Shown here: positions 43,985-52,570 of the stretch, piece by piece | How positions within the stretch are numbered: the first letter of the stretch is position 1 | Layout: the number at the start of each line of letters is the position of its first letter | From: Streptomyces lomondensis | GTDB taxonomy: Bacteria > Actinomycetota > Actinomycetes > Streptomycetales > Streptomycetaceae | NCBI RefSeq assembly: GCF_014651035.1 | Contig: NZ_BMWC01000010.1 | Location: 1-64,000 of the forward strand | DNA: 64,000 bases | Direction: 5' to 3' | Program-made: the position numbers and the translations under genes | Notes under the pieces: generated by a model | What the model saw: the letters and a program-made list of their open reading frames with translations, nothing else | Databases searched by the model: none | Told to the model about the DNA's origin: nothing

Positions 43985-45739
43985 ATGCGAAGGTCAGCAA
44001 TTGCCGTCGCCGCGGCCCTCAGCAGCGCCAGCCTCCTGTTGGCGGGCTGCAGCAAGGCCGACGACAACGGCGACGACGGCGGCAGCAAGGCGACCGCCGA
44101 CGCCGCCACGAAGTCGGTCGTGAACGCCTCTGCGGAGAAGGGCGGCACGGTCACCTACGCGATGTCCGACGTCCCGGACTCGTTCGACCCGGGCAACACG
44201 TACTACGCGTACATGTACAACTTCAGCCGCCTCTACGCGCGTCCGCTGCTCACCTTCAAGCCGGCCCCCGGCGAGAAGGGCAACGAGATCGTGCCCGACC
44301 TCGCGCAGGGCAAGGGCCAGTCGTCCGACGGCGGCAAGACCTGGACGTACAAGCTCCGCCAGGGCGTGAAGTACGAGGACGGCACCGAGGTCACCTCGGC
44401 GGACGTCAAGTACGCGGTGGAGCGCTCCAACTTCGCCCGTGACGTGCTCTCCCTCGGCCCGAACTACTTCGCCCAGTTCCTGGACGGCGGCGACAAGTAC
44501 AAGGGCCCGTACAAGGACAAGAGCGGCAAGGGCCTGGCGTCGATCGAGACGCCGGACAAGTACACGATCACCTTCAAGCTCAAGCAGCCGTTCACGGACT
44601 TCGACTACCTGGTCACCGCCCCGCAGACGGCTCCGGTGCCGAAGGCCAAGGACACCGGCGTCGACTACACCAAGAAGATCGTCTCCTCCGGCTCGTACAA
44701 GTTCCAGAGCTACGAGGAGGGCAAGTCGGTCACCCTGGTGCGCAACCCCGAGTGGAACGCCAAGACCGACCCGCTGCGCAAGCAGTACCCGGACAAGATC
44801 GTGGTGAACCTGAAGGTCAACCAGGCCACGATCGACAAGGACCTGATGGCCGGCACCACCACCGTCGACCTCGCGGGCCGCGGCGTGGACACGCAGACCC
44901 AGGCCCAGCTGCTCAACAACAAGGACCAGAAGGCCAACACGGACAACACCTACGGTGGCCGTCTCGTCTACGCGGCGCTCAACACCACGGTCAAGCCGTT
45001 CGACAACGTCGAGTGCCGCAAGGCCGTGCAGTACGCCATCGACAAGGTGGCCGTGCAGACCGCCCAGGGCGGCCCGGTCCGCGGTGACATCGCCTCCACG
45101 GTCCTGCCGCCGGACGTCATCGGCTACCAGAAGTTCGACGCGTACCCCACCCAGGGCAACAAGGGTGACGCCGCCAAGGCCAAGGAGCACCTGACGGCCT
45201 GCAAGCAGCCGAACGGCTTCAAGACCTACATCTCCGCGCGCAGCGACCGTCAGCAGGAGGTCGACGCGGCCACGGCGATCATCGACTCGCTGAAGAAGAT
45301 CGGCATCAACGCCGAGATGAAGCAGTACCCGTCCGGCAAGTACTTCACGGACTACGCCGGTGTGCCCGCGTTCGCCAAGAAGCAGGGCATCGGCATCATG
45401 ATGATGCAGTGGGGCGCCGACTGGCCGACCGGCTACGGCTACCTGAACCAGATCCTCAACGGCAAGGCCATCAGCGCCTCCGGCAACACCAACCTCTCGT
45501 CGTTCGACAACGCCGAGGTCAACAAGCTGCTCGACGAGGCCATCCAGAACCCCGACGAGTCGGCGCGCAACGCCGCCTACGCCGAGGTCGACAAGAAGAC
45601 GATGGACGAGGCCGTCATCGTGCCGCTGACCTACTTCAAGGTCCTGCTGTACCGCTCGCCGAACGCCACCAACGTGGTCTCCTCGGCCGCCTGGAGCGGT
45701 CAGTACGACGCCCTCAACCTCGGTACGACGAAGAAGTAG
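43985..45739 (+). CDS. Oligopeptide-binding lipoprotein (SBP family 5)
   Basis: A 584-residue solute-binding lipoprotein. The signal peptide ends with lipobox LLAGC (Cys22) and an Asp/Gly-rich linker precedes the SBP_bac_5 domain. The family signature around KLRQGVKYEDGTEVTSADVKYAVER is present. It should deliver peptides (OppA/DppA/BldKB type) to the two permeases; peptide length cannot be read from sequence. AAGGGG lies upstream of the ATG at 43985. A stem-loop follows the gene, as is common after binding-protein genes that must be made in excess. Confidence 0.93.
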   Translation: MRRSAIAVAAALSSASLLLAGCSKADDNGDDGGSKATADAATKSVVNASAEKGGTVTYAMSDVPDSFDPGNTYYAYMYNFSRLYARPLLTFKPAPGEKGNEIVPDLAQGKGQSSDGGKTWTYKLRQGVKYEDGTEVTSADVKYAVERSNFARDVLSLGPNYFAQFLDGGDKYKGPYKDKSGKGLASIETPDKYTITFKLKQPFTDFDYLVTAPQTAPVPKAKDTGVDYTKKIVSSGSYKFQSYEEGKSVTLVRNPEWNAKTDPLRKQYPDKIVVNLKVNQATIDKDLMAGTTTVDLAGRGVDTQTQAQLLNNKDQKANTDNTYGGRLVYAALNTTVKPFDNVECRKAVQYAIDKVAVQTAQGGPVRGDIASTVLPPDVIGYQKFDAYPTQGNKGDAAKAKEHLTACKQPNGFKTYISARSDRQQEVDAATAIIDSLKKIGINAEMKQYPSGKYFTDYAGVPAFAKKQGIGIMMMQWGADWPTGYGYLNQILNGKAISASGNTNLSSFDNAEVNKLLDEAIQNPDESARNAAYAEVDKKTMDEAVIVPLTYFKVLLYRSPNATNVVSSAAWSGQYDALNLGTTKK

Positions 45740-45775
45740 CGCGAAGAGCAGCCCTGGAAGGCAGGTGAAGGCATT

Positions 45776-45807
45776 GGCGCCCGTGGGTCTCACCCCCCGC
45801 GGGCGCC
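45776..45807 (+). terminator. Intercistronic stem-loop after the binding-protein gene
   Basis: GGCGCCCG (45776-45783) pairs with CGGGCGCC (45800-45807) around a 16-base loop. It lies between the binding-protein gene and the next permease and ends 13 bases before that start codon. It may act as a partial terminator or as a 3' stabiliser of the binding-protein mRNA. Confidence 0.5.
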
Positions 45808-45820
45808 GGCGCCGGTCCCC

Positions 45821-46828
45821 GTGATCTCGTACATCATCCGCCGGGCGATCGCGGCAGTGATCCTGCTGCTGGTCGTCACCGCGGTCACCTTCGGCATCTT
45901 CTTCCTGTTGCCGAGACTGGCCGGGCAGAGTCCCGACCAGCTGGCCGCCCAGTACATCGGAAAGAACCCTTCGCCCGAGGACATCCTCGCGGTCAAGCAG
46001 AACCTCGGGCTCGACAAGCCGGTCTACGAGCAGTACTGGGAGTTCATCAAGGGGATCGTCTCCGGCGCCACCTACAACCTCGGCCCGACCACGGTCAAGT
46101 GTGAGATGCCCTGCTTCGGCTACTCCTTCAAGAACCACATCGAGGTCTGGCCGCAGCTCGTGGACCGGCTGCCGGTGACCATCTCCCTGGCCGCGGGCGC
46201 CGCCGTGCTGTGGCTGCTGTCGGGTGTCGCCGCCGGTGTGATCTCCGCGCTCAAGCCGGGCTCGGTCTTCGACCGCGCCGCGATGGGCGTGGCCCTCGCC
46301 GGTGTGTCGCTCCCCATGTTCTTCACCGGCCAGCTGGCCCTGCTCGTCTTCAGCTACCAGCTGGACATCTTCGGGCGGACCTATGTGCCGTTCACCGAGA
46401 ACCCGTCCCAGTGGGCCAACACCCTGTTCCTGCCGTGGTGTTCGCTGGCCCTGCTGTACTCCGCCATCTACGCGCGGCTCACCCGGTCCGGCATGCTCGA
46501 AACCATGAACGAGGACTTCATCCGCACCGCACGGGCCAAGGGCCTGAAGGAGCGCAAGGTCGTCGTCAAGCACGGCCTGCGGGCGGCGCTCACGCCGATC
46601 GTGACGGTCTTCGGCATGGACATCGGCCTGCTGCTCGGCGGCGCGGTGATCACCGAGTCCGTGTTCTCCCTGCCCGGCATCGGCCAGTACGCCGTCCAGG
46701 CCATCACCGACAACGACCTGCCGCCGATCCTGGGGGTCACCCTGCTGGCGGCCTTCTTCGTCGTGCTCTGCAACCTGGTGGTGGACGTGCTGTACGCCAC
46801 CGTCGACCCGCGCGTGAGGCTCTCGTGA
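45821..46828 (+). CDS. Oligopeptide/dipeptide ABC transporter permease (OppB/DppB type)
   Basis: A 335-residue six-helix permease. TM1 at about 8-30 is followed by the periplasmic loop that is typical of OppB proteins, here containing two cysteines (CEMPC, about 93-97). The EAA loop is NEDFIRTARAKGLKERKVVVKHGLR. The GTG at 45821 has no obvious ribosome-binding site and follows the intercistronic stem-loop. Its TGA overlaps the next gene's GTG (GTGA). Confidence 0.92.
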   Translation: MISYIIRRAIAAVILLLVVTAVTFGIFFLLPRLAGQSPDQLAAQYIGKNPSPEDILAVKQNLGLDKPVYEQYWEFIKGIVSGATYNLGPTTVKCEMPCFGYSFKNHIEVWPQLVDRLPVTISLAAGAAVLWLLSGVAAGVISALKPGSVFDRAAMGVALAGVSLPMFFTGQLALLVFSYQLDIFGRTYVPFTENPSQWANTLFLPWCSLALLYSAIYARLTRSGMLETMNEDFIRTARAKGLKERKVVVKHGLRAALTPIVTVFGMDIGLLLGGAVITESVFSLPGIGQYAVQAITDNDLPPILGVTLLAAFFVVLCNLVVDVLYATVDPRVRLS

Positions 46829-47919
46829 CCGAACTGACCAAGACCGGGGCCGCCGTGGGCGAGCCGACGCCCAGCGGGGAGGTCCCCCGGGCGTTCCTCG
46901 ACGTGCGCGACCTCAAGGTGCACTTCCCGACCGACGACGGCCTGGTCAAGTCCGTCGACGGGCTCTCCTTCCAGCTGGAGAAGGGCCAGACCCTCGGCAT
47001 AGTGGGCGAGTCCGGCTCCGGCAAGTCGGTGACCTCGCTGGCCATCATGGGCCTGCACCGCCTCGGCAACCGCGGCAAGAACGTGCGGATGTCCGGCGAG
47101 ATCTGGCTCGACGGCAGGGAACTCGTCTCGGCGAGCCCCGACGAGGTGCGCCGGCTGCGCGGCCATGACATGGCGATGATCTTCCAGGACCCGCTGTCCG
47201 CGATGCACCCGTATTACACGGTCGGCAACCAGATCGTCGAGGCGTACCGGGTCCACAACGACGTCGACAAGAAGACCGCCCGCAGGCGCGCCGTCGAACT
47301 CCTCGACCGGGTCGGCATCCCCGAGCCCGACAAGCGCCTCAACAGCTACCCGCACGAGTTTTCCGGCGGTATGCGCCAGCGCGCCATGATCGCCATGGCG
47401 CTGGTCAACAACCCCGAGCTGCTGATCGCGGACGAGCCGACCACCGCGCTCGACGTGACCGTGCAGGCGCAGATCCTCGACCTGATCCGGGACCTGCAGA
47501 AGGAGTTCGGCTCCGCGGTCATCATCATCACCCACGACCTGGGCGTGGTCGCCGAGATCGCCGACGACATCCTCGTGATGTACGGCGGGCGCTGCGTGGA
47601 ACGCGGACCGGTCGACACGATCTTCTACCAGCCGCAGCACCCCTACACCTGGGGCCTGCTCGGCTCGATGCCGCGGATCGACCGTGAGCAGACCGACCGG
47701 CTCATCCCGGTCAAGGGCCAGCCGCCCAGCCTCATCAACGTCCCCTCGGGGTGCGCGTTCAACCCGCGCTGTCCGTACGCGGACGTCCCCAAGGGCGGGA
47801 TCACCCGCACCGAGCGGCCCGAGCTGCGCGAGGTGGGCGGCAGGCACTTCACCGCCTGCCACCTGTCGCGGGAGGACCGCACCCGGATCTGGAACGAAGA
47901 GATTGCGCCGAAGCTGTGA
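46825..47919 (+). CDS. Oligopeptide ABC transporter ATPase (OppD/DppD type)
   Basis: A 364-residue ATPase of the peptide importer. Walker A is GESGSGKSV, the signature FSGGMRQR and Walker B LLIADEPTTALD, all intact. The C-terminal oligo_HPY extension has the Cys motif CAFNPRCPYA, which in DppD/F proteins can hold an Fe-S cluster together with a downstream Cys (TACHLS). The GTG at 46825 overlaps the previous stop, and its own TGA overlaps the next start. Confidence 0.94.
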   Translation: MTELTKTGAAVGEPTPSGEVPRAFLDVRDLKVHFPTDDGLVKSVDGLSFQLEKGQTLGIVGESGSGKSVTSLAIMGLHRLGNRGKNVRMSGEIWLDGRELVSASPDEVRRLRGHDMAMIFQDPLSAMHPYYTVGNQIVEAYRVHNDVDKKTARRRAVELLDRVGIPEPDKRLNSYPHEFSGGMRQRAMIAMALVNNPELLIADEPTTALDVTVQAQILDLIRDLQKEFGSAVIIITHDLGVVAEIADDILVMYGGRCVERGPVDTIFYQPQHPYTWGLLGSMPRIDREQTDRLIPVKGQPPSLINVPSGCAFNPRCPYADVPKGGITRTERPELREVGGRHFTACHLSREDRTRIWNEEIAPKL

Positions 47920-49121
47920 GCGAGACCGATACCCGGGCAGGGACGACGGCCGTGACCGACGATGAGAAACCGCTGCTCAAGGTCGAGGGACTGGTCAAGC
48001 ACTTCCCCATCAAGAAGGGCCTGCTGCAGCGGCAGGTCGGGGCGGTCAAGGCCGTGGACGGCATCGACTTCGAGGTGCGCCGCGGCGAGACCCTCGGCGT
48101 CGTCGGCGAGTCCGGCTGCGGCAAGTCGACCATGGGCCGTCTCATCACCCGGCTGCTCGAACCCAGCGGCGGGAAGATCGAGTTCGACGGCAAGGACATC
48201 ACGCACCTCGGCACGAGCGGCATGCGCCCGCTCCGCCGCGACGTGCAGATGATCTTCCAGGACCCGTACGGCTCGCTGAACCCCCGGCACACCATCGGCA
48301 CCATCGTCTCGGCGCCGTTCAGGCTGCAGGGCGTGGAGCCCGAGGGCGGCGTCAAGCAGGAGGTCCAGCGGCTCCTGGAGCTGGTGGGCCTGAGCCCCGA
48401 GCACTACAACCGTTACCCGCACGAGTTCTCCGGCGGCCAGCGGCAGCGCATCGGCATCGCCCGGGCACTGGCCCTGAAGCCGCGGATGGTCGTGGCCGAC
48501 GAGCCGGTCTCCGCGCTCGACGTGTCGATCCAGGCGCAGGTCGTGAACCTGATGGACGACCTCCAGGACGAGCTCGGCCTGACGTACGTGATCATCGCGC
48601 ACGACCTGTCGGTCGTCCGGCACGTCTCGGACCGGATCGCGGTGATGTACCTCGGCAAGATCGTCGAGTTGGCCGACCGCGACTCGCTGTACGCCAGTCC
48701 GATGCACCCGTACACCAAGGCCCTGCTGTCGGCGGTGCCGATCCCGGATCCGCGGCGCAGGGCGGCCAAGAGCGAGCGCATCCTGCTCAGGGGCGACGTA
48801 CCCTCGCCGATCGCCCCGCCGAGCGGGTGCCGCTTCCACACCCGGTGCTGGAAGGCCACGCAGATCTGCAAGAGCACCGAGCCGCCGCTGATCGAGCTGC
48901 GGCCCGGCCAGCGCGTCGCCTGCCACCACCCGGAGAACTTCGAGGACCAGGCCCCGCAGGACACCGTGCTGCTGTCCGCCGCGAAGGAGGCGGCCGCACT
49001 GGTCGCCGACGAGGTGCTGGCCGAGTCGGCGCAGACGTCGGCGGCGGTGGCGGCGGAGGCGGCGGAGACCTCCGCGGAGGAAGCGGAAGAGCCTGTCTCC
49101 AAGGAGCCCGGGGACAAGTGA
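47916..49121 (+). CDS. Oligopeptide ABC transporter ATPase (OppF/DppF type) with long Ala/Glu tail
   Basis: A 401-residue partner ATPase. Walker A GESGCGKST, signature FSGGQRQR and Walker B MVVADEPVSALD are intact, and the oligo_HPY region contains CRFHTRCWKA. Beyond the usual end it has a tail of about 50 residues rich in Ala and Glu, probably helical or disordered and unusual for the family. The GTG at 47916 overlaps the previous TGA. A perfect long hairpin follows six bases after the stop. Confidence 0.93.
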   Translation: MSETDTRAGTTAVTDDEKPLLKVEGLVKHFPIKKGLLQRQVGAVKAVDGIDFEVRRGETLGVVGESGCGKSTMGRLITRLLEPSGGKIEFDGKDITHLGTSGMRPLRRDVQMIFQDPYGSLNPRHTIGTIVSAPFRLQGVEPEGGVKQEVQRLLELVGLSPEHYNRYPHEFSGGQRQRIGIARALALKPRMVVADEPVSALDVSIQAQVVNLMDDLQDELGLTYVIIAHDLSVVRHVSDRIAVMYLGKIVELADRDSLYASPMHPYTKALLSAVPIPDPRRRAAKSERILLRGDVPSPIAPPSGCRFHTRCWKATQICKSTEPPLIELRPGQRVACHHPENFEDQAPQDTVLLSAAKEAAALVADEVLAESAQTSAAVAAEAAETSAEEAEEPVSKEPGDK

Positions 49122-49127
49122 CCCAGC

Positions 49128-49178
49128 CCTGCCAGAGCGCCTCTGCCTTGACAATTAAGGCAGAGGCGCTCTGGCAGG
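49128..49178. terminator. Perfect 22-bp-arm hairpin after the transporter operon
   Basis: The arms 49128-49149 and 49157-49178 are perfect complements over 22 bases (CCTGCCAGAGCGCC... on the left) with a 7-base loop, GACAATT. The left arm starts six bases after the oppF-type stop. The right arm ends 13 bases before the GTG of the next gene. TAAGAAT at 49179-49185 could be a -10 box giving a leaderless transcript of that gene. The palindrome might therefore be an operator as well as a terminator. Confidence 0.75.
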
Positions 49179-49191
49179 TAAGAATGTTCGG

Positions 49192-49866
49192 GTGCTCCAG
49201 CAACTCTTCAGTCCGTCCGTCCAGCACACGCTCGACCTGATCGGCATCTTCGTCTTCGCGATCTCCGGCGCCCTGCTGGCCGTGCGCAAGAACTTCGACG
49301 TGTTCGGCATCGCCGTCCTCGCCGAGGTCACCGCGCTGGGCGGCGGGCTCTTCCGCGACCTGGTCATCGGGGCCGTACCCCCCGCGGCCTTCACGGACCT
49401 GGGGTACTTCCTCACCCCGCTGCTCGCCACCCTCCTCGTCTTCTTCCTGCACCCCCAGGTGGAGCGCATCCAGGTCGCCGTGAACGTCTTCGACGCGGCC
49501 GGCCTCGGCCTGTTCTGCGTCGCCGGCACGATCAAGGCCTACGAGTACGGACTCGGCCTGACCGCCTCCGCCGGCCTCGGTCTGACCACCGCGGTCGGCG
49601 GCGGTGTGCTGCGGGACGTCCTCGCCAACGAGGTGCCCTCCCTGCTGCGCTGGGACCGGGACCTGTACGCCGTCCCAGCGATCGTCGGCGCCGCCCTGGC
49701 CGCCGTGTGCATCCGCTACGACGCGCTCAACCCGCTCACCAGCGCCCTCGCGGTGATCACCGCCTTCGTACTGCGCCTGCTCGCGATGCGGTACCACTGG
49801 CGAGCTCCGCGGGCCTGGCACCGGCGGTCGACGGTGAGCGAGGAGGAGCAGCCCGTCCTGCCCTGA
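49192..49866 (+). CDS. TRIC/UPF0126 family membrane channel protein
   Basis: A 224-residue protein with seven hydrophobic segments arranged as two three-helix repeats plus one. Each repeat carries the family motif GGG-x-x-RD (GGGLFRDLVIG and GGGVLRDVLANEVP). Prokaryotic members are homotrimeric K+-permeable TRIC channels. The start is the GTG at 49192, just after a very stable hairpin and a possible -10 box. Its last 110 bases overlap the convergent esterase gene, and the soluble tail after the last helix lies in that overlap. Confidence 0.88.
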   Translation: MLQQLFSPSVQHTLDLIGIFVFAISGALLAVRKNFDVFGIAVLAEVTALGGGLFRDLVIGAVPPAAFTDLGYFLTPLLATLLVFFLHPQVERIQVAVNVFDAAGLGLFCVAGTIKAYEYGLGLTASAGLGLTTAVGGGVLRDVLANEVPSLLRWDRDLYAVPAIVGAALAAVCIRYDALNPLTSALAVITAFVLRLLAMRYHWRAPRAWHRRSTVSEEEQPVLP

Positions 49867-50992
49867 CGTGACCGAGGCCCGTCACCTCGGTCAGCCAGCG
49901 GAACGCCGGGACCACCTGCGGCCGCCACAGCGCCATGGTGTGCCCGCCCGCGCTCCTCGGGATGTACACCACGTGCACGGTCGTCGGCGCCTTCGCGGCC
50001 TGTTCCAGGGCGATGGCCGCCTCGTAGCCGTCGTGCGGCTGGCCGGAGAGGTAGAGCGAGATGCGCGGCGGGACGGGCGCCTTGCGCAGCAGCAGATAGG
50101 GGTTGTTCTCGGCCCGGAGGGTGGGGTTCTGCGCGGCGAGCGAGTCGCGTTCGCCGATCGGGTCGTTGTAGCCGGACAGGCTGACGGCTGCCCCGTAGCG
50201 GTCGGGGTGGGCGACGGCGAGCTTGGCCGCGCAGTGCGCCCCGGCCGAGTAGCCGGCCACCGCCCAGCCCCGCGGGGCGGACTCGGCACGGAAGTTGTCC
50301 ATGACCATCATCGGCACGTCGACGCTCAGCCACGTGTCGGCGTTGACCGTGCCCGGGATGTTGGCGCAGCCGGTGTCCACCCCGGCCAGCAGATTGGTGC
50401 GCGGCGCGACCAGGATGAACGGGGCGATCTGTCCGTCCCGCATCAGCGGCTCCAACTGCTCGTTCACGTGCAGCGAGCCGAACCAGGCCTTCGCCGAGCC
50501 GGGGTAGCCGGGCAGCAGCTCCACGACCGGGAACCTGTGGTGCCGGTAGGCCGGCTCGTCGTACTGCGGCGGCAGCCAGACGTAGACCTCGGCGTTCACG
50601 CCCGACACCCGGCCCTTGAGCTGGGTGACCCGCACCCCGCCGGCCGCGCGCATCCCGGGCCCGGTGGCGGGCTCGAAGGTCTGCCGCATCTTGGGCAGCC
50701 GCTTCAGCGCGATGCCGCCGGTGCCGTCGGCCCCCAGGTTCGCCGCCTGCTGCACGTGGTCGCCGGTGCCGAGCAGGTCGGCCCAGTTGTCGTACAGGTT
50801 GTTGGCGTTGTTGACCACGACGAAGACCAGCGCCACGGCCGTCCCCTGCGCGAACAGCAGCATCAGCGTCCGGGCGGCGGCACGCAGCAGCCGGGGTCCG
50901 CGGACGCGCGACCAGAGGGCCAGCGGCAGCGCGAGGGCCACGACGGAGAGCACGACCAGTGTGTAGAGGAACGGGGTCCCGGTGAGGCTCAT
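49757..50992 (-). CDS. Membrane-anchored alpha/beta-hydrolase (esterase D/PHB-like)
   Basis: A 411-residue protein. Two or three N-terminal hydrophobic helices (about 7-80) are followed by an extracytoplasmic esterase domain like mycolyltransferase/esterase D proteins. The nucleophile is the Ser of GYSAG (about residue 253) and the His is in AGGHTMALWRP. It is likely an esterase or acyltransferase at the cell surface. The ATG at 50992 is preferred to an in-frame start 51 bases upstream because the membrane segment begins there. The basic 40-residue C-terminus is encoded opposite the TRIC gene and may be a read-through extension. Confidence 0.82.
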   Translation of the reverse strand: MSLTGTPFLYTLVVLSVVALALPLALWSRVRGPRLLRAAARTLMLLFAQGTAVALVFVVVNNANNLYDNWADLLGTGDHVQQAANLGADGTGGIALKRLPKMRQTFEPATGPGMRAAGGVRVTQLKGRVSGVNAEVYVWLPPQYDEPAYRHHRFPVVELLPGYPGSAKAWFGSLHVNEQLEPLMRDGQIAPFILVAPRTNLLAGVDTGCANIPGTVNADTWLSVDVPMMVMDNFRAESAPRGWAVAGYSAGAHCAAKLAVAHPDRYGAAVSLSGYNDPIGERDSLAAQNPTLRAENNPYLLLRKAPVPPRISLYLSGQPHDGYEAAIALEQAAKAPTTVHVVYIPRSAGGHTMALWRPQVVPAFRWLTEVTGLGHVRAGRAAPPRSPSTAGARPAELASGTASRAGAVRRR

Positions 50993-51125
50993 GCCCCTAC
51001 AGAGGGCGGGGAGGGCTCCTGGGTTCACGGACGAGTCGGACACTTACCGAGAAATTGCCCGCGTCTCACTTGGGCACCCAGAGGGAAAGCTACCGCTTAG
51101 TAGTTGGTTCTTGTACTGTTCAGCC

Positions 51126-51986
51126 ATGCCTGAAGCAGCCACCGCCCCGGCCGTCCGGGCCACGATCGGCGACAGCGAGTTCGACCGCGACACCGCGCTC
51201 ACCCGCCGCGCGCCCGGCGTCTACGACATCGACCTCTCCGCCGGCTGGACGATCATCAGCGCCGTCAACGGCGGCTACCTGCTGGCCGTCCTGGGCCGCG
51301 CCCTCGCGGACGCCCTGCCGCACAGCGACCCCTTCACCGTCTCGGCGCACTACCTGACCGCGTCCCGGCCCGGCCCCGCGGTCGTCCGCACGGAGACCGT
51401 CCGCACCGGCCGCACCCTGTCGACCGGCCAGGCCTCCCTCTTCCAGTACGACGACGAGGGCCGCGAGGTCGAGCGCATCCGCGTCCTCGCCTCCTACGGC
51501 GACCTGGACGCCCTGCCCGACGACGTCCGGACGACGGCCCGGCCGCCCGCGATCCCGCCGATGGACCACTGCTTCGGCCCCCAGGACGGGCCCGCCCCCG
51601 TCGAGGGCAGCTCGGCCATCGCCGACCGGCTGATGCTCAAGCTCGACCCGTCGACCGTGGGCTGGGCCCTCGGGCAGCCCTCCGGCAAGGGCGAGATGCG
51701 GGCCTGGTTCGGGCTCGCGGACGGTCGTGACCACGACCCGCTCTCCCTGCTGCTGGCGGTGGACGCCCTGCCGCCCACCGCCTTCGAACTCGGGCTGAAG
51801 GGCTGGGTGCCGACCGTCGAGCTGACCGTGCACGTGCGCTGCCGCCCGGCGCCGGGTCCGCTGCGCGTGGCGATCACCACCCGCAACCTCGCCGGCGGCT
51901 TCCTGGAAGAGGACGCCGAGGTGTGGGACGGCGCGGACCGGCTGGTGGCGCAGTCCCGGCAGCTCGCGCGGGTCCGGCTGGGCTGA
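51126..51986 (+). CDS. Acyl-CoA thioesterase-like protein (double hotdog)
   Basis: A 286-residue protein resembling the TesB/4HBT_3 group, with two hotdog folds. The first half has the WTIISAVNGGYLLAVLGRA helix and VSAHYLTASRPGP strand; the second has MRAWFGLADGRDHDPLSLLLAVDALPP and ELTVHVRCRPAPG. Members hydrolyse acyl-CoA thioesters, but the chain length is not deducible. The ATG at 51126 fits the family start and has little leader sequence. It is divergent from the membrane esterase gene. Confidence 0.8.
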   Translation: MPEAATAPAVRATIGDSEFDRDTALTRRAPGVYDIDLSAGWTIISAVNGGYLLAVLGRALADALPHSDPFTVSAHYLTASRPGPAVVRTETVRTGRTLSTGQASLFQYDDEGREVERIRVLASYGDLDALPDDVRTTARPPAIPPMDHCFGPQDGPAPVEGSSAIADRLMLKLDPSTVGWALGQPSGKGEMRAWFGLADGRDHDPLSLLLAVDALPPTAFELGLKGWVPTVELTVHVRCRPAPGPLRVAITTRNLAGGFLEEDAEVWDGADRLVAQSRQLARVRLG

Positions 51987-52095
51987 ACTTTGCCCCGCTG
52001 ACAGGTCGGTCACAGGGCGGTCCGAGGGGAGTCCTGGGCGGAGTTGGTTGAGTGCCTGCCTCAGGACTTCCTCATCCTCCCTGGAGCTGTCTCTC

Positions 52096-52482
52096 ATGAA
52101 CCGTGCGCGTCTCGTTCCCGCCGTGGCCCTGCTGGCGCTGTCTCCCCTGGCCCTGGCGGCCTGCGGGTCGGGTGACTCCTCGTCGTCCTCGGGCAGTGGC
52201 GGCGGGTCCGGACAGCAGGGTCAGGCCTGCCAGGCGCCGTCGGGTGCGCCCTCGGGGGCTCCCTCCGGTGCGCCTTCGGGGGCTCCTTCCGGTGCGCCCT
52301 CGGGTGCGCCCTCGGGTGCGGCTTCGGGTGGTGCCAAGCCGTCGGGAGCGCCGTCCGGGGCGCCCTCGGGCATGCCCAGCGGTGCTCCGGGCGGCGGGCA
52401 GGGCGGCCCCGGTGGCGGTCAGGGCGGCGGCTGCGGCGCTCCGGGCGGTGCCGGTCAGGGGCAGACGCAGCAGGCGAAGTAG
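52096..52482 (+). CDS. Small lipoprotein with (SGAP)n repeats
   Basis: A 128-residue exported lipoprotein of unknown function. The signal ends in LALAAC (Cys23), followed by a Ser/Gly linker, then roughly ten SGAP tetrapeptides (about 48-98) encoded by a 12-bp DNA repeat, then a Gly/Gln-rich end. Two further cysteines (45 and 113) flank the repeat and could pair. The repeat is likely an extended, flexible cell-wall-spanning stalk. Copy number should vary between strains. The ATG at 52096 has GGAG ten bases upstream. Confidence 0.75.
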   Translation: MNRARLVPAVALLALSPLALAACGSGDSSSSSGSGGGSGQQGQACQAPSGAPSGAPSGAPSGAPSGAPSGAPSGAASGGAKPSGAPSGAPSGMPSGAPGGGQGGPGGGQGGGCGAPGGAGQGQTQQAK

Positions 52483-52515
52483 GCGGCACCGGCCCCGGCG
52501 CGTCCGGGCACGGCA

Positions 52516-52550
52516 GGGGCGGCGCGTCCGGCGAACGGGCGCGCCGCCCC
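52516..52550. terminator. Bidirectional stem-loop between the lipoprotein and TetR genes
   Basis: GGGGCGGCGCG (52516-52526) and CGCGCCGCCCC (52540-52550) form a perfect 11-bp stem with a 13-base loop between convergent genes. Confidence 0.75.
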
Positions 52551-52570
52551 CGGGCGTTGTGCGGTGCGAG

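Noticed and set aside
43994..46573. 859-codon minus-strand frame opposite the peptide-binding lipoprotein and permease
   Set aside because: Low-complexity Val/Leu/Gly/Arg translation; the plus-strand genes are complete and recognisable.
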